DNA of 35,391 nt from Candidatus Zixiibacteriota bacterium (GCA_026397505.1 JAPLUR010000110.1:1-35391); one strand, 5' to 3'. Shown: positions 16,985-26,085, numbered from the stretch's first letter. Made by a program: numbers and translations. The notes: generated by a model not told the origin, from the sequence alone.

Positions 16985-17018
16985 TGGGACAAGAAAAATA
17001 AAACCTGGAATTTTGATT

Positions 17019-17429
17019 ATGGCAGGCAGACGGATCAATTTCGGATTTGTGGCAATAATCGCAGTTATAATTGCCCTTGCCATATATGCCTTCTTTGCGA
17101 AAAGAGAATCACCAAATATCGCTCCTGTTCAACTGAAAAGCATGATTGATTCCAAATCGCAGTTCAGGCTAATTGATGTCCGCCAGCCCTCCGAATTTAC
17201 CGGTGGGCATATCGCCGGGGCTGAGCTGCTGCCCCTTAGCGATATTCAACAGGGGAAGTATAATCTTGATAAAAGCGACACTATTATTCTCTATTGTCGC
17301 AGCGGTCGCCGCAGCGGCATTGCGGCCAAAATTCTGAAAGACTCCGGCTATGAATATGTCAGAAACCTTGAGGGGGGAATACTTAAGTGGGAATATGGCC
17401 TGGTTTCGGACTCCTCCAGCGCTGAATAA
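17019..17429 (+). CDS. Membrane-anchored rhodanese-like domain protein
   Basis: The protein has 136 residues from ATG 17019; a TTG at 17013 is also possible. An N-terminal membrane helix (about 9-26, VAIIAVIIALAIYAFF) puts the domain outside the cytoplasmic membrane. The rhodanese domain follows with LIDVRQPSEFTGGHIAGA (51-68) and the active-site loop C93-RSGRRS, which contains the persulfide-forming cysteine. Single-domain rhodaneses move sulfane sulfur or handle oxidised sulfur species; the substrate here is unknown. It lies 34 bases after tspO on the same strand. Confidence 0.9.
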   Translation: MAGRRINFGFVAIIAVIIALAIYAFFAKRESPNIAPVQLKSMIDSKSQFRLIDVRQPSEFTGGHIAGAELLPLSDIQQGKYNLDKSDTIILYCRSGRRSGIAAKILKDSGYEYVRNLEGGILKWEYGLVSDSSSAE

Positions 17430-17598
17430 TTGTGACAAGAATATGCATCAGATTGCAGCAAATTGCTATCAGGTTACTCATATTTCGCGATCAAAAATCC
17501 CTTTCCTGTCCGTTATATACTTGTCTTTCAACGCATTAATATTGCGGCACAAGAATTGCTTTCTAATTGGCACTATTAATATATTAACGTGTGGAGTT

Positions 17599-18198
17599 AT
17601 GCGTAAAACCATTCTAAAACTGTTGCTTTGCTTCGTCGTGGTGGCCGTGCCGGCAAAAATCTGGGCCACCCCTATGATGGTTGAGCATATCTACAACGAT
17701 TGGTTGTTTCAGGAGGATAGCCACCGTTACATGTACTCTTCCTATGTCGATTTCTTCGACAATACCCCCAGCGGCATAACCGCCGGGTATAGGTTCGGGA
17801 CCGATCCCACGCTGCAGCACGAGTTAACTTGGGGACATTCGCTCCCCTCGGATCTTCGTGTTCCGCCGGGCCGGGTCTTAAGAGCCAAGTTGTGGATCGA
17901 TGCTGCGAAAGTAGATGCGAGCAATAACTATGTCAGGATTCAGGAGACATTGGACTGGAACCCGCTTAACCGGTGGGGTGATGACAATAGCACCTACGAT
18001 CTGACAAATGTTACTGTAGCCGATTTCTGGAATAATAGTCCGCTCACAGCTAACATTCGTGCCGGAGAAATGAGACTGTGGATTTATCATGCGGCTTTGA
18101 TGGTTGATTACCGTCCGACCGCCGTTCCGGAACCGGCCACGATGGCCCTCTTCGGTTTGGGATTGACCGGCCTCGGTCTTCTCCGCCGTAGGAAATAA
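17599..18198 (+). CDS. PEP-CTERM sorting domain protein
   Basis: This exported protein has 199 residues. ATG 17599 is chosen because the signal peptide starts there (MRKTILKLLLCFVVVAV) and GGAG lies just upstream, though with short spacing. The body has no recognised domain; it is rich in W, Y and N and probably a beta-sandwich. The last 25 residues are a classic PEP-CTERM signal: the motif VPEPAT, a hydrophobic helix (MALFGLGLTGLGLL) and a basic end RRRK. In other bacteria such signals are cut by an exosortase and the proteins go with exopolysaccharide. No exosortase lies in this window. A strong terminator follows at 18218. Confidence 0.85.
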   Translation: MRKTILKLLLCFVVVAVPAKIWATPMMVEHIYNDWLFQEDSHRYMYSSYVDFFDNTPSGITAGYRFGTDPTLQHELTWGHSLPSDLRVPPGRVLRAKLWIDAAKVDASNNYVRIQETLDWNPLNRWGDDNSTYDLTNVTVADFWNNSPLTANIRAGEMRLWIYHAALMVDYRPTAVPEPATMALFGLGLTGLGLLRRRK

Positions 18199-18217
18199 CA
18201 CGATCCCAAGTTCGGGT

Positions 18218-18253
18218 AACCACCAGAGGCGTAAGCTCCTGGTGGTTTTTTTT
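18218..18253 (+). terminator. Terminator of the PEP-CTERM gene
   Basis: A perfect outer stem (aaccaccag at 18218-18226 with ctggtggtt at 18239-18247) runs into eight T (18246-18253). It lies 20 bases after the stop codon. Confidence 0.88.
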
Positions 18254-18383
18254 GCCCAAAATCCCATTTAATCTTTGTCGTTTCCGGAATTCTCCTGTTA
18301 ACAAATGGCAGAGTCTTACCTGGTTCGGTTGACCTTTAACCCGACTCCCCTTATATTGTCGCCATTGCGATTGAATCCGATTA

Positions 18384-19292
18384 TTGCGGCGAAAAATTAG
18401 TGACACAGTGAAAAACCCGGTGCTCAAATATATTCTGGAATTCCTGCGCCATTATTTCGGTGGGCTATATCAGCGCATCGATCAGCATCATCTCTTCCTG
18501 CTCAGCGGCGGGCTGGCCTTTTCTCTTTTTGTCTGTATCATCCCCTTTGTCCTTATCATTTTCTCGGCGTTGGGGAATATTCTGGGAAGTTCCTCGCTGG
18601 AGACACAATTGAATGCCTTTGTCGATAAAATCATTCCCTACGATAAGTACGGCGCCTTCGTGAAAAAATTAATTTTCGACCGCGTGGAGGAGTTCAAGGT
18701 TTACAAGAACATCGCCGGAATAGTCGGCGCTGTCGGGCTTTTTCTGGCCGCCAGCGGCCTTTTCAGCAGTATGAGGACCATTCTCAACCGCGTCTTTGTC
18801 ATCGATAAGGGGAAGCAGATACTAATCGGCAAGCTGCGCGATTTCGGGATGGTTATTCTGGTGATCGGCTTCTTCCTCGTTTCAACCGCCATCCTGCCCG
18901 GTCTCGGTCTTCTCAAAGGGGCGGCCGCCAAAACCGAGCTTCTGAAGTGGTTCCGTTTCAGCGAAGTGCAGAGCATTGTCTTTGCCGTGGTTTCTTATCT
19001 CGCCATTTTTGCCGCCTTCTTCACTCTCTATTATCTGGTTCCTTATGCCAGAATGCTTGTCAGGGTTCCGGCCCTGAGCGCTTTCTGGGCGGCTCTGTTC
19101 TGGGAGATTGCCCGGAGAGTATTCGGTTACTATATCACCAATTTCGCCTCGTTGAAACAGATCTATGGTACTTATGTCCTGATAATTGTGGTCGCTTTCT
19201 GGATTTATTACTCTTCAATAATATTCATTCTCGGCGCCGAAATCGGCCAGTTGTACCGCGAACGGCTATCCCGCGCCCATCCCACTAATTGA
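18384..19292 (+). CDS. YihY/BrkB family inner-membrane protein
   Basis: This polytopic membrane protein has 302 residues and about six hydrophobic helices. The family signature regions are present: LLSGGLAFSLFVCIIPFVLI (near 40-59), LFLAASGLFSSMRTILNRVF (near 119-138) and the C-terminal YGTYVLIIVVAFWIYYSSII helix ending at LGAEIGQLY. The family was once called ribonuclease BN, but that assignment was wrong. The transport or envelope role is unsettled. TTG 18384 gives the longest form and GTG 18408 (starting VKNPVLKYI) is equally possible, since neither has a clear ribosome-binding site. It is flanked by the PEP-CTERM terminator upstream and a convergent remnant downstream. Confidence 0.88.
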   Translation: MRRKISDTVKNPVLKYILEFLRHYFGGLYQRIDQHHLFLLSGGLAFSLFVCIIPFVLIIFSALGNILGSSSLETQLNAFVDKIIPYDKYGAFVKKLIFDRVEEFKVYKNIAGIVGAVGLFLAASGLFSSMRTILNRVFVIDKGKQILIGKLRDFGMVILVIGFFLVSTAILPGLGLLKGAAAKTELLKWFRFSEVQSIVFAVVSYLAIFAAFFTLYYLVPYARMLVRVPALSAFWAALFWEIARRVFGYYITNFASLKQIYGTYVLIIVVAFWIYYSSIIFILGAEIGQLYRERLSRAHPTN

Positions 19293-19705
19293 CGCATATC
19301 AATTCTTTGGCTTGTAAGTCTAATTCCTTGTCTCTTAACATGATAACATTTTTTGAAGGGTGCGGAAAGGGGAACGAAGCCGACACTAATACGCCCAAGC
19401 GCATATACCACAATAAGATGTGAAATTTGGCTTTGTTTTCCGAAATTTTGTATCCTTTCCAGCGCCGTATTGATTTCCTGTTTATTCGTTGCCGGAGAAT
19501 GGATTGGGTGGTCGGAAGAGAGGTCGGCAAAATGGGTTCGTTTCCCCATTTCTAAAGGATTCCTTTCTTCGTTCTGGTTGATGAGGGGGGGAGTTCGTTT
19601 CTTCATTTTTGTATTCTTTTGTAGTGATCTTGTAGCGGTTTTGGGGCCGGTTGATTTTTGGGCGTTGGCCTGGTTGGCCAAGAGTTGTTTTTGGCTAATA
19701 GACAT
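19208..19705 (-). pseudogene. Remnant of an ANAQKSTGP-signature gene
   Basis: The reading frame from ATG 19705 starts MSISQKQLLANQANAQKSTG and continues PKT. This N-terminus is typical of small proteins that recur in many genomes and normally go on with PEGKAR and NALKHG. Here the frame continues ATRSLQKNTKMKKR and then low-complexity residues, and its last 28 codons lie antisense to the YihY gene, so the gene appears truncated or fused to unrelated sequence. GGAG lies 11 bases before the ATG. The 19293-19866 interval holds this remnant and two hairpins and no intact gene. Confidence 0.45.
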
Positions 19706-19741
19706 ATAAATAATCACTCCTTCTATATAAGGGGGGAGTGC

Positions 19742-19772
19742 CAAAATCACCATCGATTCGATAGTGATTTTG
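19742..19772. repeat. Palindromic hairpin
   Basis: caaaatcac (19742-19750) and gtgattttg (19764-19772) pair perfectly, and inside them atcg pairs with cgat, giving a near-complete palindrome. It lies 37 bases upstream of the ANAQKSTGP remnant on the minus strand. It could be the end of a small mobile unit or an operator. There is no T run. Confidence 0.5.
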
Positions 19773-19817
19773 TAAAGTGAGAGGCGGCGGCCAAAGACCC
19801 AGCGGAACGATGAAAAA

Positions 19818-19843
19818 GGGCGAACACGCCGGTTCGCCCCTAC
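19818..19843 (-). repeat. GTAG-headed REP-like hairpin, also acting as terminator
   Basis: On the minus strand this reads GTAG, then GGGCGAAC, a 6-base loop, and GTTCGCCC, a perfect 8-bp stem, followed by TTTTT (aaaaa at 19813-19817). It lies 23 bases after the stop of the beta-helix gene and so can serve as its terminator. The GTAG foot directly against the stem is the layout of REP elements. Confidence 0.65.
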
Positions 19844-19866
19844 ACAATATTTTGGCTCATTTGCCC

Positions 19867-22506
19867 TTACAGGCACCCGATCTTTGGCGACGGGCCACCC
19901 TTGTATAGGAAATTTATCAAGTATGTAATATCCTGAATGTTTACGATACAATTACCATTGATGTCACCTACAAATTTCGGCACAGGGCCGGGCGGAATTT
20001 TATTATAGAGATAATTGATTAAGAAAGTGACATCCTGGATATTGACCAGCCAATCGCCGTTGGCATCACCCAGTTTCCAGGTGCGGAAATTGAGGGTATT
20101 GGACGAATAGGTATATCGCCCGGTTTTATCGGTCGCCTTCACTTTCCACCAATATCTGGTTGCGAATAAAAGGCTATCGGCCAACTGATAAGAATTGGAT
20201 TGAATGTTTTCAATAGTGCGGAGATAGAGGAAATTGCTGTCCAGAGCAATATACAAGGTATAATGAACCGAATCGAGCGGATCCGGGTCGGATGATGCCA
20301 GCCAGTGGAATTGTGGGAGCATTTGGAACACGGTTCCGGTTGTTTCGGGCAGAGGATTGATATTGAATAAGCCGGGCGGTTCTTCGACCGCATTCACCCA
20401 GAAGGATTTGATGGATGACCAGGGCGAATTTTCATATTGGTCATACGCGCGAGAACGCCACCAATATTTCCAATTCTCATTAAGGGACTGGAAAACCTGC
20501 CAGCCGGTCGAATCTATCCCTTCCGGAAAGCCCGATACACCATACTCATTCAACTGGCCAAATGCAGAATCATTGACTACCGCGAATTCGTAATTGATAG
20601 TGTCATTTTCGGCATCGGTCGAGTTGTGAACATAGAGAGTTGGGGTAGCGGTGTTGACAATAGCCCCGCTATCCGGCCAGGCCAATACCGGCACCGTCGG
20701 CACCGAGTTCATGCGAAACGTGGTGTCATACCAGAGCGACCAGAACGAGCCATTGTGCACACGCAGGCGCATATAATAGGTAGCCCCGTCAACAAGCGGC
20801 GCACCGGTATAAGTGACAAAGGTATCGGCGGAGGCTACCGGCGCCGGGTTCCACATTTCGGAAAAGGCCCAATCGGAATCAGTGCCAACAGCAATGAGAA
20901 AGCTGTCTTGTAATAGACTTCCAAGATCACGATAATCCCAGTATATTGTAGGGGTATTAGATAATACATGGAGTATATGATTGCCCTGAATGCCGTACCC
21001 AGCCAAATAAGGCCCGCAGGCGACATCATAGGCACCTATCAATTGGCCACAACTATTGTTGCTTGGTGCGCAAGGGGAACTGGTATTTATATGAAAATTT
21101 TTATTAGCAGTATCACAAAATAAAGGATCGAGTGAAATATTGCCATTTTGACCAAATTGTGCGGCTATGCAATCCACCCAGTTTCCGCTATCATTACCAT
21201 ATATATTTGAACAAGATAGGTAGGGGCCGCTAAGGCTCTCAAAGCAAAATATGCCAACACCAGATTTAGTGTTTGCCACTATCGAATTACTTATGACAGG
21301 CGCAGAAGAGCAGAAAATTGAACCCCCGGGCCCCCACCATCCCCACGCAACTCTATTGTCATAAAATAGACAATGATCAATAACACAATTGCCATTGCCC
21401 AAACTCATGGCAGCGCCGCTGTACTCGTAAGTTGAATAATTATACTCAAAGGTGCAATATTCTATTATGGACGATTGAGATCCACAACTTACAGCTCCTC
21501 CGTTCCTCGCGTAATTTGAGACAAAATTATTTCTGCTCATGGCGAACCAATTGCACAGCCCCATACTTATAGCACCAGCATCGCCGTCCCATGCGCAATT
21601 GGACATAAAATTGCAATCTGTAATAATACTCGTATCACACTGTGCGCTAAAGATGGCTCCGCCCGCCATATCGGAATTATTTCGATCAAATCGTGAATAG
21701 CTAATCACTAGCGTGCCATATCGCTGGCAAATTGCGCCGCCGAACCCAGCTTCCTCATATGACTCCGAATAACATCCATTGTCAGTAAATTCGCAGCTAT
21801 CAATATTCAAATATGATGAGATGCTAAAAATACCACCACCGGAACCATTATCAGCAAAATTCTCCCTAAAGTGACATTTGCTGAAAAACAATTGTGAATT
21901 GAGGCAATAAATGCCACCGCCAAATGTAAGTCCTACTAATGGCCTAAGATTTTTGGTATTGCGCAGTGCCCTTTTCGTTGCCGAATCGCCTGTTCGGTTG
22001 TTTTGGAAAGTGCAATTGACAAATATTACAGTTGCGTTTTCTATGCGCATTCCTCCACCGTAATGACCCATCCATTGATCACGTACAACACAATTATCGA
22101 TTGTTGCCGATGAATTATGCAGAATAAATGCGCCGCCATCAGTCCAGCCCATTGTATGCGGATTTGCAGTTATAGAAAATCCGGAAATATGTAGCGTTGT
22201 GTCTTCTCCGCTATTTATAATAAATCCGGTATAAGTATCTTCGCCGTGATCGACAAAAATGATAGTAGAATCCGGACCAGCACTGGAAATAATTATCAGC
22301 AATTTGCCTTGAGTGCTTATATTATGATTTCCATCACCAGTGTATGTCCCCGGTGCCACCAGCACTGTATCCCCGTTCCCCGCAACGTTTATCCCCGCCT
22401 GTATAGTCGGCTGGTCGGCGGGAACGTGAATAGTGGCCGCAAATGCATTGCTCGTGCTCAGAAACAAGAAGCCGAGCAGAATCCAAATAAATGATATCTT
22501 GCCCAT
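19867..22506 (-). CDS. Secreted parallel beta-helix protein with C-terminal dockerin
   Basis: The protein has 879 residues. A signal peptide (ISFIWILLGFLFLSTSNAFA, about 4-23) is followed by TIHVPADQPTIQAGINVAGN (near 25-44), the usual opening of right-handed beta-helix proteins. Irregular repeats with GG-A/G-IF and N-C-F patterns run to about 500. Two or three fibronectin/Ig-like domains (about 500-800, e.g. YYMRLRVHNGSFWSLWYDTT) come next. The end (about 812-875) is a type I dockerin with duplicated loops DANGDWLVNIQD and DINGNCIVNIQD, each followed by a helix TYLINFLY. No cohesin or polysaccharide-lyase motif is evident, so the dockerin may serve non-cellulosomal surface assembly. ATG 22506 has GAGGGA upstream. 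Confidence 0.87.
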   Translation of the reverse strand: MGKISFIWILLGFLFLSTSNAFAATIHVPADQPTIQAGINVAGNGDTVLVAPGTYTGDGNHNISTQGKLLIIISSAGPDSTIIFVDHGEDTYTGFIINSGEDTTLHISGFSITANPHTMGWTDGGAFILHNSSATIDNCVVRDQWMGHYGGGMRIENATVIFVNCTFQNNRTGDSATKRALRNTKNLRPLVGLTFGGGIYCLNSQLFFSKCHFRENFADNGSGGGIFSISSYLNIDSCEFTDNGCYSESYEEAGFGGAICQRYGTLVISYSRFDRNNSDMAGGAIFSAQCDTSIITDCNFMSNCAWDGDAGAISMGLCNWFAMSRNNFVSNYARNGGAVSCGSQSSIIEYCTFEYNYSTYEYSGAAMSLGNGNCVIDHCLFYDNRVAWGWWGPGGSIFCSSAPVISNSIVANTKSGVGIFCFESLSGPYLSCSNIYGNDSGNWVDCIAAQFGQNGNISLDPLFCDTANKNFHINTSSPCAPSNNSCGQLIGAYDVACGPYLAGYGIQGNHILHVLSNTPTIYWDYRDLGSLLQDSFLIAVGTDSDWAFSEMWNPAPVASADTFVTYTGAPLVDGATYYMRLRVHNGSFWSLWYDTTFRMNSVPTVPVLAWPDSGAIVNTATPTLYVHNSTDAENDTINYEFAVVNDSAFGQLNEYGVSGFPEGIDSTGWQVFQSLNENWKYWWRSRAYDQYENSPWSSIKSFWVNAVEEPPGLFNINPLPETTGTVFQMLPQFHWLASSDPDPLDSVHYTLYIALDSNFLYLRTIENIQSNSYQLADSLLFATRYWWKVKATDKTGRYTYSSNTLNFRTWKLGDANGDWLVNIQDVTFLINYLYNKIPPGPVPKFVGDINGNCIVNIQDITYLINFLYKGGPSPKIGCL

Positions 22507-22691
22507 ATAAATCCCTCGTACGAGAAATTGCAGGTAAATATTAACCTGTAATCAATATAAGCCCAAATCGGCACAACGCAAGCCATTTCTGCCGGATAAA
22601 AGAGTATATTGGTTGGGTATGACAATCACCCGCCCAGCGTTCCAGCGCTTTATTGGGTATGTCAGGAGCTTTACGCTCATGACAAAACCGC

Positions 22692-22718
22692 GTCAGGTCT
22701 GCAAGAGACCTGACCTAC
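22692..22718 (-). repeat. GTAG-headed REP-like hairpin
   Basis: On the minus strand: GTAG, then GTCAGGTCT, a 5-base loop, then AGACCTGAC. The 9-bp stem is perfect and directly abuts the GTAG. There is no T run. A shorter hairpin of the same plan (GTAG, GGG, CGAC, CCC) follows in the same orientation at 22728-22741, and an imperfect inverted repeat (gtcaggagc with gctcatgac) lies at 22661-22683. Confidence 0.65.
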
Positions 22719-22744
22719 AAAGTCTAAGGGGTCGCCCCTACATG

Positions 22745-24997
22745 CTATACCCGGAATAAGTACTGAAACTTCAGGAAAAACTGCTGCCGGGTATTCGTCA
22801 ATTGTCTGTCGGGGATATCATAATCATGGTACCCGTGCGAGGAACCGACATAGAATATCGTGAACGGATTTATCTTATAACTCAATAGCGGCTCAACGTT
22901 CAAATTCTTATCGAAATCATCGTACTCTACAATCAAACGGAGCATCAGCTCCCGGGTGAACTGGTACTTGAGACTGTTGCGGAAAATATAGCCGTTGAAA
23001 ATATCTTCCTCACGATCAGGATACTTCATCCGGGCATAATTGATCTCCGGGCTTATCACTATCCTCTGAATCGGCCGGAAAGAGGCCGACATATGCGCCG
23101 TGAACATCCGTCCCAATACCGGTGTCTCCAGGTTGCGGGCAATCCGGTTTCCCCACTCCAGGGCACCATCAATAGCGAGATACCGGCTGAAATTACTCGA
23201 GATATCGATAGTCCCGCCGTTTATACCGGGGAAATAGATATTCTTATATGTCTCGCGGCTCCAGACATAGGAAATATTCAGCTCGGTCATGCTTTTGAAA
23301 AGAATTCGCAGCATCGGCATGACCCATTCATCTTTGCGCTCTTTCCGGAAATTCCAGAGCCGCGCAATATCTATCTCGGGCGTAATCTCATCGATCAAGG
23401 CGCCGTTGGGTCGGAAAAAGAGACCGCTCCAGAGTTCAATCCGGCGCAGGTCATTGCGGGTACTAAAACCATTATCGGTTCGAAAAGTGGGGCTGTATTC
23501 AACGTAAGTCAGATTGGCGTTCCAAAGCCTGGCGTCACGCACAAGCGTGGCAAAGACCGCATGTCCCCAGTAAGTCTCGCCATCGAGCGCGACCGTATGA
23601 GCGCCGGCGAAAAATTTATCTTCCACATCGGCCGTCAACTCCGGCTTATTCGGTTCCCCAATCCGGCTGGCCAGCAACTGCAGGTTGAGACGATAATTAC
23701 GAAAGAATCTCAACGAGCTTTCGGTACTTAAGAGCGCCCCCGATCCGCCGTCATCGAAATTCCGCAGGGTGGCCAGCGCTCCGATGTAAGAATCCTCCAG
23801 CAGTGACTGCTTGATCCGGAAAACATTGGAGGTACTCTTGCCGTTCTGAACGAAAACACTTCTTTCGCTGAGCGGGATGATTATCGGGCTCGATTTATCG
23901 CGGGCGCCGAAATAAGCGACGCTGGTGCGCCCCAATTGCGCCGTCATCTTGCCCGCTATCTCCGGTTCGTTGATAGAACGGGTATAAACGGCGTTTACCC
24001 AGGTGCTGTAAAGGTCGCTCCCCTCCTGAAAAAACGGCCGACGTTCCTCGAAGAAGAGGGCGAAATTGGAATTGACATCAATTTGCCCCGGATCGGATTC
24101 CACCTGACTGAAATCGGGATTCACGGCCAGGTCAAAAACGATATTGGAGGAAGCCAGCGCACGCATATTCAGCGAAAGCTCTCCTTTGGCATTATCATTG
24201 TGAAAGGGCGAACGGGGATTTGTATCATCAGTAATATAGCCGGCCTGAGAGGCGGTCAGCGCCGGAAGAACCTCGAAATTGCTTCCCGCTTTGACATTCT
24301 TGATTCCTTTCAGAGTTCCGAATTGGCAGGGCCAGCATGGTACATCCCGGCTGAATGAGGCCCAGGTCATCTGATAGCGGCTTTCGCGGGGCATATTGCG
24401 CCAGAAAGTTGCCCGCCAGTTCTGCTCCGCCTGATCGGGGAAACGAAGACTGCTGAACGGGATGGAAACCTCTACCTGATATCCCGAGTCGGTGACTTTT
24501 CCTTTGGAATAAAAGACTATATCAAAGGTTGCATCCTCACTACCGTTCTGGTTCCAGCGCAAATCGCCCTGGATGCCGAGCGGATTAAGAAATATTTCAT
24601 AAGCCCAGGTGCCGTTGCCATAGGTGTCCAGTACCATGCCGATATAGTCATCGTTGAATATCTCATCCCGGTCACGCATCGAGGCCCTGACCGCGTCGGG
24701 CGAATCGTAGGCGATAAAAGCCAGATAGAGATGATTTTCATCATATCCTGTCAAAACTTTCGTTTGAACCGGCGGTCGTACCTGATCGCCGGGATTGTCC
24801 TCGGCGAAATTCGAGGCCACCGCCGCCTCACGCCAGGCCGGGTCACTCAAATCGCCGTCAATTTTGATCTCGCTGGTGAAAAGCGGCATATCAAGAACTG
24901 GTTTCATATTGGGATGAAAAGATGAATCGGTCTGGGTCCAACCGGTGACCGTCAGCAATCCCAGGGCCATCAGTGCCAATATCGATTTGAACAACAT
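22745..24997 (-). CDS. DUF5916 outer-membrane protein with CBM9-like N-domain
   Basis: The protein has 750 residues. A signal peptide (SILALMALGLLTVTGW, about 5-20) precedes a carbohydrate-binding-module-9-like domain (about 38-215), recognised by KIDGDLSDPAWREAAVASNF, YLAFIAYDSPDAVRASM and FLNPLGIQGDLRW. A DUF5916 region follows with FALFFEERRPFFQEGSDLYS (near 300). The rest alternates aromatic and polar residues and ends in F-R-V, as outer-membrane beta-barrels do. A GGAG site precedes ATG 24997. The family is common in Bacteroidetes-related lineages. Its substrate is unknown and the sequence does not show whether it binds or transports sugars. Confidence 0.88.
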   Translation of the reverse strand: MLFKSILALMALGLLTVTGWTQTDSSFHPNMKPVLDMPLFTSEIKIDGDLSDPAWREAAVASNFAEDNPGDQVRPPVQTKVLTGYDENHLYLAFIAYDSPDAVRASMRDRDEIFNDDYIGMVLDTYGNGTWAYEIFLNPLGIQGDLRWNQNGSEDATFDIVFYSKGKVTDSGYQVEVSIPFSSLRFPDQAEQNWRATFWRNMPRESRYQMTWASFSRDVPCWPCQFGTLKGIKNVKAGSNFEVLPALTASQAGYITDDTNPRSPFHNDNAKGELSLNMRALASSNIVFDLAVNPDFSQVESDPGQIDVNSNFALFFEERRPFFQEGSDLYSTWVNAVYTRSINEPEIAGKMTAQLGRTSVAYFGARDKSSPIIIPLSERSVFVQNGKSTSNVFRIKQSLLEDSYIGALATLRNFDDGGSGALLSTESSLRFFRNYRLNLQLLASRIGEPNKPELTADVEDKFFAGAHTVALDGETYWGHAVFATLVRDARLWNANLTYVEYSPTFRTDNGFSTRNDLRRIELWSGLFFRPNGALIDEITPEIDIARLWNFRKERKDEWVMPMLRILFKSMTELNISYVWSRETYKNIYFPGINGGTIDISSNFSRYLAIDGALEWGNRIARNLETPVLGRMFTAHMSASFRPIQRIVISPEINYARMKYPDREEDIFNGYIFRNSLKYQFTRELMLRLIVEYDDFDKNLNVEPLLSYKINPFTIFYVGSSHGYHDYDIPDRQLTNTRQQFFLKFQYLFRV

Positions 24998-25116
24998 ATC
25001 GCTCCGCTGCTAGAAAGTTGCATTTCTGTCATTTCGTCCGGATTAGGGACGACATAATCTTCCCTACGCAATACCGCACAAAAGGTTTCGGATTGCCATT
25101 TGGAGGAAAATAACGA

Positions 25117-26085
25117 TTGTTGTATATTATTCAAGTGATACGGAAAACAAAAATTGCCGTTCTGGGGTATGGTTCTCAGGGGCGTGCCTGGGCGCTTAAC
25201 CTGAAAGACTCCGGGCATGATATCATTATCGGTCTGCGCCCCGGCTCAAAATCACGGAACGCCGCCCGGCGCGAGGGGTTCCGGCAGATCGCCGCTCTCC
25301 CGAATACGGTAGCATCAGCCCAGGTGATTGTTTTCGCCTTTCCTGACCATCTCCATAGTAAGGTTTTCGATAAAGATATCAGGCCGCATCTTCAACCGGG
25401 GAGTACTTTGATTTTTCTGCATGGCCTGTCAATCCATTTCAAAACTGTCAACCCGCCCCGAAATTGCGACATTATCCTTCTGGCGCCGCTGGGGCCGGGG
25501 AATGCAGTCAGGGAAAAATATATCAATAATGAGCCAATTGGATTTTTCTATGCGATTCATCAAGACTACTCCGGCAAAGCCGAAGCGACTGTTAATATGT
25601 TTGTGCGCGCTTTGAAAATCGACCGCAGAGCGCTGATCAAAACCACCTTCGCCGAGGAGGCGGTCGGCGATATTTTCGGCGAGCAGGCAGTCCTGTGCGG
25701 CGGGCTCTCCCAGTTGATCAAGGCCGGGTATGATACGCTGGTGGAATCAGGATTGGCGTCCGATAAGGCTTATCTTGAGGTCGCTTATCAGATTGATTTG
25801 ATCGTGGAATTGATAAAGAAATATGGCATAGAGGGGATGCTCCGCCGGATTTCGGTCACCGCACGTCTCGGTTCGATTCTGGCCGGCCCGAGAATTATTG
25901 ACCGCGGCGTGAAAACCAGAATGAGAAGACTGCTCGGGGAAATTCGGGGCGGAAAATTTGTCAGAACCCTCGACTCTCTCGAACCCGCCAGGCTTAAAAG
26001 GCTTGACCACCGATTGAAGGATCTTTCGTCACCGTCATTTGAAAAATCCGCCCGGAAATTTTCTTCACAAAAGAAAAAGAAATAA
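25117..26085 (+). CDS. Ketol-acid reductoisomerase-like protein (divergent)
   Basis: This homologue of class I KARI, the branched-chain amino acid enzyme, has 322 residues. TTG 25117 is chosen because GGAGG ends 10 bases before it. The NAD(P)H loop LGYGSQGRAWALNLKDSG (16-33) and phosphate-binding GLRPGSKSR (39-47) are intact, as are H102 (FLHG), the metal ligands D185 and E189 (DIFGEQAVLCGG), E221 and S246. However, the family's active-site Lys in the APKGPG/APKAPG loop is Leu here (APLGPG, L125), and the metal-ligand Glu four residues after E221 is Gln (Q225). A basic 30-residue extension ends KKKK. No other valine/isoleucine genes are near. It may be a weakly active KARI, or an enzyme for another substrate. 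Confidence 0.85.
   Translation: MLYIIQVIRKTKIAVLGYGSQGRAWALNLKDSGHDIIIGLRPGSKSRNAARREGFRQIAALPNTVASAQVIVFAFPDHLHSKVFDKDIRPHLQPGSTLIFLHGLSIHFKTVNPPRNCDIILLAPLGPGNAVREKYINNEPIGFFYAIHQDYSGKAEATVNMFVRALKIDRRALIKTTFAEEAVGDIFGEQAVLCGGLSQLIKAGYDTLVESGLASDKAYLEVAYQIDLIVELIKKYGIEGMLRRISVTARLGSILAGPRIIDRGVKTRMRRLLGEIRGGKFVRTLDSLEPARLKRLDHRLKDLSSPSFEKSARKFSSQKKKK

Noticed and set aside
18384-19292. Ribonuclease BN annotation
   Set aside because: This old name for the YihY/BrkB family came from a mistaken assignment. The protein is a polytopic membrane protein without nuclease motifs.
23093-23731. 212-codon plus-strand open frame
   Set aside because: It is antisense to the DUF5916 gene, whose N-terminal domain and barrel-like pattern are continuous across this interval.
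25046-25067. Another GTAGGG-headed inverted repeat
   Set aside because: Only four bases pair around a long loop and the GTAG overlaps the stem. Too weak to count with the five good hairpins.
25117-26085. Calling this gene ilvC and part of a valine/isoleucine operon
   Set aside because: Two conserved active-site residues are changed and no other branched-chain synthesis gene is near, so the plain name would overstate the case.
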